Of a stretch of DNA of 64,000 bases, positions 11,681-20,770 are shown in pieces. The stretch spans positions 1 to 64,000 of the forward strand of contig BLLK01000055.1 in NCBI GenBank assembly GCA_021927905.1, in the 5' to 3' direction. The stretch comes from Chaetoceros tenuissimus (Eukaryota; Bacillariophyta; Thalassiosirophyceae; Chaetocerotales; Chaetocerotaceae). The number at the start of each line of letters is the position of its first letter. Position 1 is the stretch's first letter. The notes beneath the pieces are model-generated. The model did not search any database. It was not told where the DNA came from and saw nothing but the letters and a program-made list of their open reading frames with translations. A program made the position numbers and the translations under genes.

Positions 11681-11920
11681 GGACATTTTCTGGTTTCATT
11701 GACGCCAGTACTTTCAATACGGGATGAAGTGCTACGCAACACATCTTGCACAAAACACAAGCGCAACCAACACAACAACTAATCACAACTAGCTTTCATT
11801 GCATGTCAGTATCTGCTTCTCAACCCAAGTCCCATTGTGAGCCAGCTACATAGTATCTTTAAATTGCTGTATTTGCCCTGGTTGTGTTTATTGAGCTGTT
11901 CTGTTTCTTCATTTGAAAGT

Positions 11921-12030
11921 CAAAGGTTACTTCGTGTTTCGACTTTCAACTCTTTGTTTGGTACTTTTGCACTACTGTGGAAGAGCATCCAAACGATCTG
12001 TTTATTTTCAAAGGTTACTTCGTGTTTCGA
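11921..12030. repeat. 22-bp direct repeat upstream of the Ulp1-like gene
   Basis: Identical 22-mers at 11921-11942 and 12009-12030 (core CAAAGGTTACTTCGTGTTTC), 88 bp apart, just before the protease ATG. This may be a promoter element of the transposon gene. Confidence 0.75.
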
Positions 12031-12082
12031 ATCTCGACTTTTCTTTCGGTGCTCTGACAGTAGTGCTTTAGTGTAACCCATC

Positions 12083-13414
12083 ATGGACCGGAAAGGAGGA
12101 AGTACACAGTCAGCTCACAACATTGGACGTATATTCAATTTTTTTCGTGGGTCCCATGGGAAAAAGGCAATACAACTACTTGATCAAGAAAAACATTGTA
12201 CATATGAGTACATTGATTACTATAAGTGCAAACACTCTCTAAGAGATACAAGTCTTATCTGTTTAAGATCTGAAAAAGAATTGATCAACGATGAAGTGAT
12301 CCTCATAGCCTTATCTATCCTAACGGATCAATTTTACGAACTCGAGCAGGCATATGCATGGGAAGGAATTTTTATCATTAAGGACCCAATATTTGCACAC
12401 CAACTACTCGCTATCAATTGTTCTGATCCAAGCAAGAAATCATTTAAGATCGGAAACGTTCAACTAAGTCACGATGAACTTGCAAAACATGTTGGTGGAT
12501 ATTTTGGTAAAGCAAGTAGTAGGAATTTAAGAGGATGGACATTAGAAAATGACCTGGATGGATATGAAATCAATCAGTTAATATTCCCTTGCTGCATTCC
12601 TCATAAGCATTGGTTTATGGTTCGCATCCTTCTTGATGAAAAAAAAATAATGTGTTCTAGTTCGGACTACAGATCCATTCTTTTTGGGAAAGAGGAATTA
12701 CCCGAAGAATTTTCCTCATTCCAATATTCCTTCAATGAAGAGTTTCTGTGCTATATGAAAAGTAGAAAGAAGACGAAGAAGGTTTTGAATAGTTGGTGCC
12801 AAAAGTTGAAACTTTATTCCAAGAATGCAAACGTCCAGGATTCTCTCATAACTCTATTCATGTGCTACACAATGAACCAGACCGCGTCATTTGTTTTTGA
12901 CCAGTTTAAGATTGATGACCCAAACATGCGCCTAGAATGGAAGTTATGTTTTGATCACGAGGTCATCCAAATTGATGGATCTAAATGTGACGGTGGTTTG
13001 TACTGTCTTCATATGATTGATACAACGTTACGACATTATAGAGGTGACACAAAATATTTCAACAAGATTGAGAAGAATGGCAGGGGCACTCTTTTAAATT
13101 ACATCACAAATCTTAATTTTGTGACTCGGAAATTTCTAGCTTTAGAAGAAGATGATGATGATGACGATGAGGTGCAAATTGTTGAAGAAACTATGAGTGT
13201 TAAGGAAGTAATTACAACTATTGCCTCACCAAGTAGAGCAAATCCTAACCGAAAAGCCAAACTACTCTCTCAACCAACACCTCGTGAGTTACCTAATCCA
13301 GATCTAACTGAGACATTGAACACAACGAAGATGGGTGCAGTTGGTACCAAGTTATTGAAGTCTATTTTTCTTGATTACAATGCAGATGATGAATCGAAAA
13401 AAAATCTTCCGTAA
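12083..13414 (+). CDS. Ulp1-like (C48 family) cysteine protease of the transposon
   Basis: Predicted de-SUMOylase-type peptidase encoded inside the element. 443 aa. The C48 signatures appear in order: LINDEVILIALSIL (the 'lnDevi' segment, ~67-80), HKHWFMVRI with His176, SSSD with Asp195, and VIQIDGSKCDGGLYC with Gln296 and Cys302, so the triad and oxyanion Gln are all present. An unusual Lys replaces the usual Asp before the active Cys. After ~350 it becomes acidic (EEDDDDDDE). At about 13390 an A8 run precedes a stop; another frame stays open from there to 13763 with an acidic continuation (FRNYLREFGAYVLTNAP), so a one-base slip or alternative reading may have shortened the protein. Its role in transposition is unknown. 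Confidence 0.85.
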   Translation: MDRKGGSTQSAHNIGRIFNFFRGSHGKKAIQLLDQEKHCTYEYIDYYKCKHSLRDTSLICLRSEKELINDEVILIALSILTDQFYELEQAYAWEGIFIIKDPIFAHQLLAINCSDPSKKSFKIGNVQLSHDELAKHVGGYFGKASSRNLRGWTLENDLDGYEINQLIFPCCIPHKHWFMVRILLDEKKIMCSSSDYRSILFGKEELPEEFSSFQYSFNEEFLCYMKSRKKTKKVLNSWCQKLKLYSKNANVQDSLITLFMCYTMNQTASFVFDQFKIDDPNMRLEWKLCFDHEVIQIDGSKCDGGLYCLHMIDTTLRHYRGDTKYFNKIEKNGRGTLLNYITNLNFVTRKFLALEEDDDDDDEVQIVEETMSVKEVITTIASPSRANPNRKAKLLSQPTPRELPNPDLTETLNTTKMGAVGTKLLKSIFLDYNADDESKKNLP

Positions 13415-13677
13415 TTATCTCAGAGAATTTGGTGCATATGTGCTGACTAATGCGCCAATCGAATCAACACCGGATGAGGATTTGAAAATCATTGCTTACA
13501 TTTTAATTGAGCACAATCACCTGAGAGAATTCCCAGAAACAGAGAATGAACCATCAGAAGAAATTCCTGAAACAAAGATTGAACAATCTCAATCCTGTGC
13601 AATTGTCCATCTTCATAGCCATACAACCAATCATGATTATTCAAAGTCTGTCTTTGGCAAGGGTCCTCGCAATACAG

Positions 13678-15645
13678 TTAGAGAAAATCGTGAAAAGGGT
13701 TTGTTTCAGGATAGTATTCCTCTACGATACCTGATGTCTCACTGTTCTCTGCCTCTGAAATAGAGCTTCCCCTAAAGCCAAACGTGGGTAAGTATTTAAA
13801 TATCAAATGCCCACAGTTATCTCGGAATTTATCAAAATTCTTGAGGATACCATCAATAGCTATGATGTGATGATCTTTAAGTTGCCCAACTTCTTTTGCC
13901 AAATTATACATAGTCTCAAAATCCTTGCGGGACTTTCTATATTCTGCCTCGCTTTCTATGGAAGTAAACCATGAAAGTATGAATCCACGGATATCCTTTA
14001 GGCATTGTTTTGTTTCAAGAGTAGTGCTACTGTCAATAATAACATTCTTTAGCCACTCCTGGATCACAAGATGATACATGTCCAGCCTGTGTTTAATTCC
14101 TGTTGAGTAATCGCGCTTATTGTCGGTGCCCATTCTAATGGCATCAATCAAAGCCATCTCTGCATCACTCGCTACACAAAGCATACGCTTTGTAGTGGAG
14201 GTACCAAAAAGATATGGCATTGCTTCGGCAATAGGCCAAATATATGCTATGGTTTGTTTCGAGGGCATAAAACAATGCATAGTTGTTACTGTTTTCATGT
14301 GCCCAGTGACAACCGTAAATGAGAAAAGATTTCTTCTGAGTCTATTCAAACTAAATGTCATGTCACATGAAGAGAACTCAGGGAACATCTTCATGGAACG
14401 GATTTGGTCATCTGTAGCCCAGCAAATTGAGACCAATACTTTTGTGTTTTCATCCAAACTCAATTGGCTTCTCATTTCATATATTTCACTACGGTATTTA
14501 TTCTCAAGAGCTAGATGGACAGCATTATTACTGGACGAAACAACTTCCTTTGATTTTCTAATACGGTTATACACAACTAAACCTGAGTCTGGTTCATGAA
14601 AAACGTAGACATATGAAATGTCATCCATTGATTCCATCATAGCTAGCAGCCGTTCTGCATCTTGTCCATGAGGTATTTTTTTAACTTTGGCAAAAATATC
14701 ATCCAGCTCTTTCTCTTTAAAAGAACGAATAGTACTGTGCGAGACGTAAAGGTTGTATGTCTTTTGTACTAGCCCTACTATAGTATGGCATGGAACGTTG
14801 AGTTGAACGTTATACTTTATAAACGTTTGTATCTCAGGAGTCAAATCATTTTTTGCAGCAGTCAAGTGCTCTGGATCTAAAGGTAAATGATGTGTGTGTT
14901 GAATAGGCTTGTTGGCAAATGAGACATACCATAAAGCATCATTGGGATCTGAATGATTGGACTTTTTATCACAAAACACTGTGAACGCAAATTTACAAGT
15001 AGTTTCAGTTGTTTCAGAACGTGAAGTTGAAGTCTTGTTCTTTTGTCCATTTATGCGTCTCTTCTCATTACGAGGTTGAGACATACTGCATTGGCTTAAG
15101 GTATTATGTGAAGACCTACTGCAATGCCTTTTGCTTATAGGCTGATGTTCACGACCTTCAATTGTCATTGGTTGTTGTAGCTTGTCATTGAAATTAGCTT
15201 TTGAAGTGGAAGTTTGTTGGCATATGTTATGTTTACAACAGAATCGTATGTGATGATACTGTGTTTTGTTGTTGCTTTGTTTTCTAGGAAGTATTTCAGT
15301 CCCTTGTTCTCTAGCTTTGGCTTTTAGGAATTGGATGATGGAATCTTTCATTTCTTTTGAATGACCTTTGAAATTTTCGATACGGAAAGCAGCATTTTTT
15401 GGGTAATGATGAACATCCTGTAGAATTTGTGAATCAGCCAAGAAACGTTTACTTTGTTGTATACATTCAATTAGATTTATTTCTCTGTTCTTGGACGTAC
15501 AGCCAGCAGTTGGTACTGCATGAGGTGTCACAACACCACAATCATCTCGGTACCAAACTGAGGAACGCAGAGATATAACAGCATCCCACGTTTTAGATTT
15601 ATCTATAGAGGAAAACAAATCATTAATTTTAGAAGATGATGCCAT
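13678..15645 (-). CDS. MULE-type DDE transposase
   Basis: Cuts and rejoins the element ends. 655 aa from ATG 15645 (MASSSKINDL); the frame is open further upstream into the TIR, so that longer start is not used. The N-terminal ~280 residues are basic, with CCKHNICQ, CRSRS-like Ser/Arg stretches and NEKRRINGQK, probably for DNA binding. The MULE domain follows: SSCDMTFSL with the first Asp (~428), LCVASDAEMALIDAI with the second Asp (~494), KHRLDMYHL as the C/D-x2-H-like segment, and SISEAENSE with the catalytic Glu (~631). No SWIM zinc finger follows; the protein ends about 25 residues after the Glu. The 3' end faces the protease gene tail to tail. Confidence 0.88.
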   Translation of the reverse strand: MASSSKINDLFSSIDKSKTWDAVISLRSSVWYRDDCGVVTPHAVPTAGCTSKNREINLIECIQQSKRFLADSQILQDVHHYPKNAAFRIENFKGHSKEMKDSIIQFLKAKAREQGTEILPRKQSNNKTQYHHIRFCCKHNICQQTSTSKANFNDKLQQPMTIEGREHQPISKRHCSRSSHNTLSQCSMSQPRNEKRRINGQKNKTSTSRSETTETTCKFAFTVFCDKKSNHSDPNDALWYVSFANKPIQHTHHLPLDPEHLTAAKNDLTPEIQTFIKYNVQLNVPCHTIVGLVQKTYNLYVSHSTIRSFKEKELDDIFAKVKKIPHGQDAERLLAMMESMDDISYVYVFHEPDSGLVVYNRIRKSKEVVSSSNNAVHLALENKYRSEIYEMRSQLSLDENTKVLVSICWATDDQIRSMKMFPEFSSCDMTFSLNRLRRNLFSFTVVTGHMKTVTTMHCFMPSKQTIAYIWPIAEAMPYLFGTSTTKRMLCVASDAEMALIDAIRMGTDNKRDYSTGIKHRLDMYHLVIQEWLKNVIIDSSTTLETKQCLKDIRGFILSWFTSIESEAEYRKSRKDFETMYNLAKEVGQLKDHHIIAIDGILKNFDKFRDNCGHLIFKYLPTFGFRGSSISEAENSETSGIVEEYYPETNPFHDFL

Positions 15646-15805
15646 GTTTGTTTCTAATGTAAGAGTATGAAGTATATCTATGGTGCTGGATATGTATTTG
15701 TTGATTAGCCAAGCAATGTTGAGCATTTTTAAACTATTTCCTGACCGTTGATATTTTTTGGTAACAAATTGTGAATTCGGATATAGAATAAAAAAAGGGG
15801 GTGTA

Positions 15806-15851
15806 TTGACACTAAATGATGACGTCGAAAAAAACACATAAGATTTGCCTG
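15806..15851 (-). repeat. Right terminal inverted repeat
   Basis: The reverse complement of the left TIR, perfect over 15819-15851 and similar inward to 15806. The element's outermost base pair is C/G; beyond it the flanks read GACTGTAGTAGC on the right and CGTACTACT on the left, which do not match as a target duplication. Confidence 0.93.
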
Positions 15852-16049
15852 GACTGTAGTAGCTAGCAGAAGATGCGAACAAGCAACAAGAAGATCCAAT
15901 CATCGCGTATCGCGTCGACAGAACTTTACCATCAATTACAATACGATAACTACAACTCAACTACCACTGCAAGGTAATCAACTTCAATCCAATAAAAAAA
16001 TCATAGCTCAAGACAACACCAAACACAAGTTACCATCTCCCTAATAAAC

Positions 16050-16790
16050 ATGAATTCCATAGTAAGAGCAATCCCAAAATTGAGACAACAAATCCTCACT
16101 AAGAAACAACACTACAAAAGAACCCTCCCGTCTTTTTCATCATTTTGCAATGCTACTCAGGTACTAGCAGCCAAACAAACCATCCAATTACCAACCCTCG
16201 GCGATTCAATCACAGAAGGTACAATTGTAGAATGGACTGTAGAAATTGGACAAAGTGTCAAAACCGATCAAGTTATTGCATTGATTGAAACAGATAAAGT
16301 AACCATTGACATCAAGGCACAAACTGATGGAGTGATAGTACAACAGTTTGCAAATGTCGATGATGAAATTGAAGTTGGTGCTGATTTATATGCCATTGAT
16401 ACCGATGCCGATGTAACGTTTACCATTGGTGCAGAAGATTTGGATGCTACTGCTGTACATGTCGATGATGGATTAAATGAGGATAAAGCCGTCGCTGCGA
16501 ATGAGCAGATTGGATCTGAAATTCAAGTAAAAAAGAGTCGCATTCCATCTATACAATTTTTAGGAAAGGAGGGATGGAAACAGAAATTGAGTACACAGGG
16601 AGATTCGAGGGAGATTGCTGCTTCGGATTCGACATTGAATGGAGCAATTACTTTACAAGATGGGGATGGAGTTCTGCCTACTAGCTATGGTAGAGCAGCC
16701 TTTTCGGAACGTGAAATGCAAGATTTACTTCTTGGTGGAGCAGAAGAAGCACCATATGACTTGTATCAGCAACCCGTCAAGTATGCATAA
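16050..16790 (+). CDS. Stand-alone lipoyl-domain protein, 2-oxoglutarate dehydrogenase E2-like, no catalytic domain
   Basis: 246 aa. A basic, Arg/Lys-rich mitochondrial-type leader (~1-35) is followed by a clear lipoyl domain (~45-120): LPTLGDSITEGTIVEW and ETDKVTIDI, where Lys in DKV carries lipoate. This matches the dihydrolipoamide succinyltransferase (E2o) type. The acyltransferase core is absent; the protein ends only ~120 residues after the lipoyl domain. That tail contains RIPSIQFLGKEGW, which recalls the 'PxIxFxGKR' segment of KGD4/MRPS36, the adapter that ties E3 to the E2o core (inference). It may therefore be a lipoylated adapter of the 2-oxoglutarate dehydrogenase complex. The gene starts 199 bp from the transposon's right end. 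Confidence 0.8.
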   Translation: MNSIVRAIPKLRQQILTKKQHYKRTLPSFSSFCNATQVLAAKQTIQLPTLGDSITEGTIVEWTVEIGQSVKTDQVIALIETDKVTIDIKAQTDGVIVQQFANVDDEIEVGADLYAIDTDADVTFTIGAEDLDATAVHVDDGLNEDKAVAANEQIGSEIQVKKSRIPSIQFLGKEGWKQKLSTQGDSREIAASDSTLNGAITLQDGDGVLPTSYGRAAFSEREMQDLLLGGAEEAPYDLYQQPVKYA

Positions 16791-17164
16791 ATAATTGAGT
16801 AGGATCAGTTTTCTAGTAGTTTTGGAACGGAGTAGAGAGACAAGACGATAGAGCTTCATGGAATATTAGGAACAAATTTTGGAAGAATGGTAATTTGAAA
16901 TTTTTGATAACAGTAGTAACTGAAAATTGCAAAATTATGGTAGAAGAGATTAGGTTAGAATAATTATTTCGGCCAATCTTTCTGTAGCCACTTTCACTCA
17001 TCAATAAAAGAATCTTCATGATATCGTGAATGAATATCTTAGTAGTATTTAGCAGCGGTGTCTACATGTACTGAATAGAGGGAACTATAAATACAAGCGA
17101 CTTTACTTTCGTCTCATATTACATGTTACAAAATTATGTTCCGAATTCTTGCAAAAAAGAGGTA
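16791..17164. other. Intergenic region between convergent genes
   Basis: Shared 3' region of the lipoyl-domain gene and the ankyrin gene; AT-rich, with no gene seen. Confidence 0.4.
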
Positions 17165-19159
17165 TTATTTCTTGTTAACATTGACTGAAAGAACTGGTAT
17201 CTTTTGCAGCAAAGCAATGCAATCTCTAACGTCTTTTGAATGTCCACAGCATGATTGCTTATTAAAAGCATTCTCGATAACCTCACGCTTCTCTAAACTT
17301 GAAGAAAAGGTGAAGCCTCTCTCTATGATCAATGTAATAATATCATTCGCATCATCAGATTTGTGATTACAACTATTGGTAGAAGGATTATCGTGACAAA
17401 GACCATTGTCAAGAGCCCATTTCACTCCGTCAATTCCGTGATAGTGTGCTATCTTTGAGAGAAGAATATACTTATTATTCCGGTCATTGGAAGTCCATGG
17501 AAACTTCAAACTTTCTCGTAGATATTTGACAATGTCCATGTTTGGCAAAATATCAAAGACACTTTCAATTGATTTGTATCTGATTTCTTTGCCTTTCTCA
17601 AAGACATATTTTATTCCGTCGATCCATGGTTTGTCTTGATTAGGGATATGCTCCTGATGAGAATAGTAATTTGAAAGCAATTCTCTCAACAAACTGTTAT
17701 CGAACCTTGAATACTTTCCAACTAAGCACTCAAGGGCTGATAAATCTCGAAGTTTACAGCACGCATCCAGTACATTATAGACCCGATCGGTGGAACCATC
17801 ACCATATTCACAGCCATTGTCAACGAGGTATTTCAGTTTCACTGGACAGTAGTTCCTTTTTGTTGGCCACATCAATTCAAAGTATTCACCATACTCATTG
17901 AAATCATCTGAGGACCATGGGCAACCATCCTCGTGGGCAAATTGAATCATTTCAAGAGTGCCCTCAGAGACTATTGTTGGCATGATGTTTTCACTCCACT
18001 CAGCGCCTACACTCCGCAGAAATTTGATTACTTCAAAGTCAGTAATAGGATGCTCGTTGTCAATGATGAGGCAGTTCATGCTGACGCTATATCCTAGATC
18101 GTGGAAGTAACGATACATTTCGACACTTCCTGCGTTAGCCAATGCATTGTCAATATCCCAAGTACTGAGATTTTGTTCCTTGTCTCCATAGTATTGAATC
18201 ATCTCAATAGATTTACTTTCAATTGCATACTTTATATTCCGCTCACATTCTTCAAAACCCAAACTGTACAACCACTTTAACACATCAACTTTTCCGTTTC
18301 TAATTGCACATGTGCAAAAGTCAGTCTCTTCTAAACCAAAAATATCCAATTCTGTTAGACATCCGATACTCTTTAGCCATTTCAATATTTCCATTTGACC
18401 ATATTGAATCGCTGGAAGACAGTATTTCTGAAGCCATGAATAAGTTGCAAATTGATCTTTGAGATATTTAAGGACGTGCAAATTACCTCTTGCCACTATC
18501 TCGAAAGTGTCATCAATGTTACTAGGAATCACTTCATCCTCGTCGTACAGCATATGAATGAAAGGAAACAAGTCGTAGCCACTTTCAACAGAATATTGTA
18601 AAATATCAATACTGCCCTTCACTGCTGCCGCTGTGAATAATTTGTCCTTCTCAGCTAGACTATTGCAAAATTCTTCATTGCAATATTTGGCGGTCTCTAG
18701 GGATGCTGTAGCTGCATCATAGGTCATAAAGGATCTTTCCTCACTATCAAATTCCTCTTCATGTGCATTATACACCTTTTTAGAAACTGTAGCAACCAAA
18801 GCATAGTGACCTTCACCTATAAATGCGATACATTTCTGAAGCACTTCATCCGGTAAAGTATACAATGGCGAGTTCATCTCATTCATATGATACCTTTCCT
18901 TTGCTTCAATGTCTTGCTTGTAAGATTTTACGGCATCTGCACTTTCTTCTTGTACATCCTCCAATGAAATAATGAGTTCCATTTCTGGAAATTCTTTGTA
19001 GAAGGCATTTATCTTTTCAGAGAAAGCTGAAGATCTTTTGTGGAAGTCAAACTCTCTTGAAGAAAAGACAGCTTCATTGTCATTAGTTGTTTTGGCTGTA
19101 GGAAGAGGAAATGTTCTCGCCTTTTTCTGAGGTGGCTCGGATATGTGTTCAGAACTCAT
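17165..19159 (-). CDS. F-box-like/ankyrin-repeat protein
   Basis: 664 aa. A basic KKAR patch near the N-terminus and a charged helix (~60-100) precede an F-box-like segment LYTLPDEVLQKCIAFIGEG (~100-118). After residue 150 come many degenerate ankyrin-type repeats, seen as 'xxGxxExLKWLxSxGC' units (MEILKWLKSIGC, KVDVLKWLYSLGF, TLEMIQFAHEDGCPW). This arrangement is a large expanded family in diatoms; such proteins may act as substrate adapters for SCF ubiquitin ligases (inference). Single exon. The target is unknown. Confidence 0.82.
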   Translation of the reverse strand: MSSEHISEPPQKKARTFPLPTAKTTNDNEAVFSSREFDFHKRSSAFSEKINAFYKEFPEMELIISLEDVQEESADAVKSYKQDIEAKERYHMNEMNSPLYTLPDEVLQKCIAFIGEGHYALVATVSKKVYNAHEEEFDSEERSFMTYDAATASLETAKYCNEEFCNSLAEKDKLFTAAAVKGSIDILQYSVESGYDLFPFIHMLYDEDEVIPSNIDDTFEIVARGNLHVLKYLKDQFATYSWLQKYCLPAIQYGQMEILKWLKSIGCLTELDIFGLEETDFCTCAIRNGKVDVLKWLYSLGFEECERNIKYAIESKSIEMIQYYGDKEQNLSTWDIDNALANAGSVEMYRYFHDLGYSVSMNCLIIDNEHPITDFEVIKFLRSVGAEWSENIMPTIVSEGTLEMIQFAHEDGCPWSSDDFNEYGEYFELMWPTKRNYCPVKLKYLVDNGCEYGDGSTDRVYNVLDACCKLRDLSALECLVGKYSRFDNSLLRELLSNYYSHQEHIPNQDKPWIDGIKYVFEKGKEIRYKSIESVFDILPNMDIVKYLRESLKFPWTSNDRNNKYILLSKIAHYHGIDGVKWALDNGLCHDNPSTNSCNHKSDDANDIITLIIERGFTFSSSLEKREVIENAFNKQSCCGHSKDVRDCIALLQKIPVLSVNVNKK

Positions 19160-19498
19160 CTCTTTCTAACTTGTATCTATCTACACAGAGTCTAGTGTTG
19201 ACGATATTGAATATGAGTAATATGCTTTGCTGTAATGAAATGTCAGTGGTTTTGTTTGCGATGGATTTATATTATATACAATGACGGACTGCCTGACTCG
19301 ACTCGACTCTCAACCGGGGGACCCGGCGACGAGAGAAGACATCTCATCTTCGGCCCATCATCACTCATCCATCATTTTTTCACACATCTTTATCTCCACC
19401 ATCCATTTTCACCACTTAATCAAATACATAAAATAAATAGTTGTAACGATCATATTACATCAACAGTTCCATTGGAACACTCCAACACAACTTATTGC
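19160..19498. other. Divergent promoter region
   Basis: Lies between the ankyrin gene and ELP5, which point away from each other. An in-frame open stretch from 19235 is low-quality sequence (Pro/Ser/His-rich) and is taken as 5' UTR. Confidence 0.45.
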
Positions 19499-20728
19499 AT
19501 GATGACAATATCCACATCCACACCTCAAAATACAACTCCATTCACATCTCTCTTTCAATCGACTACAAGACCAATACCCACCTCTACCAAACAACAGCCT
19601 ACAACTCCCTATCTCATTCTATTCCAACATTCCCAACAACTCACACAACGAATCATTGCAGCAGAACCTTCTCAAAATTCAAACATTTACAAAAATGCAA
19701 ACTTGCAAACACCCAAAACCATCTGTAACAAAGATACAAGAGGAGATTTATTCATTCAACAGGCATGGACCGAATGTGTACAGCGATGCAATGGAAGAGT
19801 CATTCTCATTCAAGATGGAAATATAAATTTCCAACAAGATAAAGCATTTAACACTTGGAATCTCATGAAACGACATGGTGTAGTGATTGATTTATGGAAT
19901 CGTGATTCATGGGAACTACAGGATGATATTGAGATGAATCAAGATATCAAAGTTTTGACGGCAAATGGGATACTGTTGGAACATGTACTGCAAGTCATTC
20001 AAGATGCTTCTCAATATATAGAAACAGTCAACAGTGGTGACAATAATGAGAATAGTGAATTGCCTATACCAATCATTTTTGAAAGTAGCACACCGTTCCT
20101 CATACATCATGGAATGGAACGACTCATTTTATTATTGACAAAAATCAAACAAACGTTTCGAAACGTGGGTCCAATTTTTATACCATCCCTTATGGAATTG
20201 AGTACCCCTTTGGAAAATCGACAATTGGAAGAGATTGCAGATGCAGTCATGACTCTCAATGGAGGAAAAGTTTCCATTGTTAAACGAAGTGCAAGGAATG
20301 GTGGAATGATTTCAACTGGATTCTCAGGGGGATTGAGGTTGATCAAGGAGGTTCAACAGTTTGAATTGAAGGGAAATAATGCTGCTACTGAATTGGTGCT
20401 TTTGAAGAAGAATACAGATGTATCCATGAATCATAGTGAGAATCAAAAGAATAACAAGACCAAGATCAAGAGTGGAGATCAAGACAATACAGATATTGTT
20501 GCGAAGCAAACCCAAGGACTGGAAATTCGTCCAACCCCAGATGGTCACAAACACAAAACTAGTCGACGACCTGTGTTGAAACATGAAAATGAGAAGGAAA
20601 CAGTTAATGAATCTCGTAGTACTCCAGAAAGTATCCAAAAACAAGCACCGAGGATTTTCATGGAAGAGGATGATCCTGAATTTGATGATTTGGATGAAGA
20701 AGATCCAGATGATGACTTGGATATATAA
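19499..20728 (+). CDS. ELP5: Elongator complex subunit 5
   Basis: Elp4-Elp5-Elp6 form the accessory RecA-like ring of Elongator, which modifies wobble uridines of tRNA. 409 aa from ATG 19499. The middle (~90-300) reads as a RecA-like fold: GRVILIQDGNINF, a VVIDLWNRDSW strand, ESSTPFLIHHGMERLILLL and IKQTFRNVGPIFIPSL. The C-terminal ~25 residues are very acidic and end DEEDPDDDLDI, typical of the Elp5/IKI1 family, preceded by PRIFMEEDDPEFDDL. There is no Walker A motif, as expected for Elp5. The acidic tail and fold order make this fairly secure, though the family diverges fast. Confidence 0.8.
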   Translation: MMTISTSTPQNTTPFTSLFQSTTRPIPTSTKQQPTTPYLILFQHSQQLTQRIIAAEPSQNSNIYKNANLQTPKTICNKDTRGDLFIQQAWTECVQRCNGRVILIQDGNINFQQDKAFNTWNLMKRHGVVIDLWNRDSWELQDDIEMNQDIKVLTANGILLEHVLQVIQDASQYIETVNSGDNNENSELPIPIIFESSTPFLIHHGMERLILLLTKIKQTFRNVGPIFIPSLMELSTPLENRQLEEIADAVMTLNGGKVSIVKRSARNGGMISTGFSGGLRLIKEVQQFELKGNNAATELVLLKKNTDVSMNHSENQKNNKTKIKSGDQDNTDIVAKQTQGLEIRPTPDGHKHKTSRRPVLKHENEKETVNESRSTPESIQKQAPRIFMEEDDPEFDDLDEEDPDDDLDI

Positions 20729-20770
20729 CTTTAATTAGGCAATTAGCTACTGGTTACATCATACTATTTT

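Larger units (their letters stand above)
11511..15851. mobile_element. Mutator-like (MULE) DNA transposon carrying an Ulp1-like protease
   Basis: A 4.34-kb element bounded by inverted repeats. The outer 33 bp at 11511-11543 and 15819-15851 are exact reverse complements, beginning CAGGCAAATC, and similarity continues to about 45 bp (TAGTGTCAA). Inside are two convergent genes: a plus-strand Ulp1-like cysteine protease (12083-13414) and a minus-strand MULE transposase (13678-15645). Some Mutator-like elements of plants (the Kaonashi type) are known to carry Ulp1-like genes, which fits this pairing. The identical TIRs and long open frames suggest recent activity. No clean 8-11-bp target-site duplication could be found next to either end. 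Confidence 0.87.

Noticed and set aside
11490-15865. Target-site duplication next to the TIRs
   Set aside because: CGTACTACT on the left and GACTGTAGT on the right do not match directly. CTACTAC words on both sides look like flanking repeats or ragged TIR extensions.
15646-15960. Longer open frame upstream of the transposase ATG
   Set aside because: It runs through the right TIR and out of the element, and the added residues have no protein-like pattern, so ATG 15645 is used.
19235-19498. N-terminal extension of ELP5
   Set aside because: In frame but rich in Pro, His and Ser without family similarity; the ATG at 19499 gives the expected protein.
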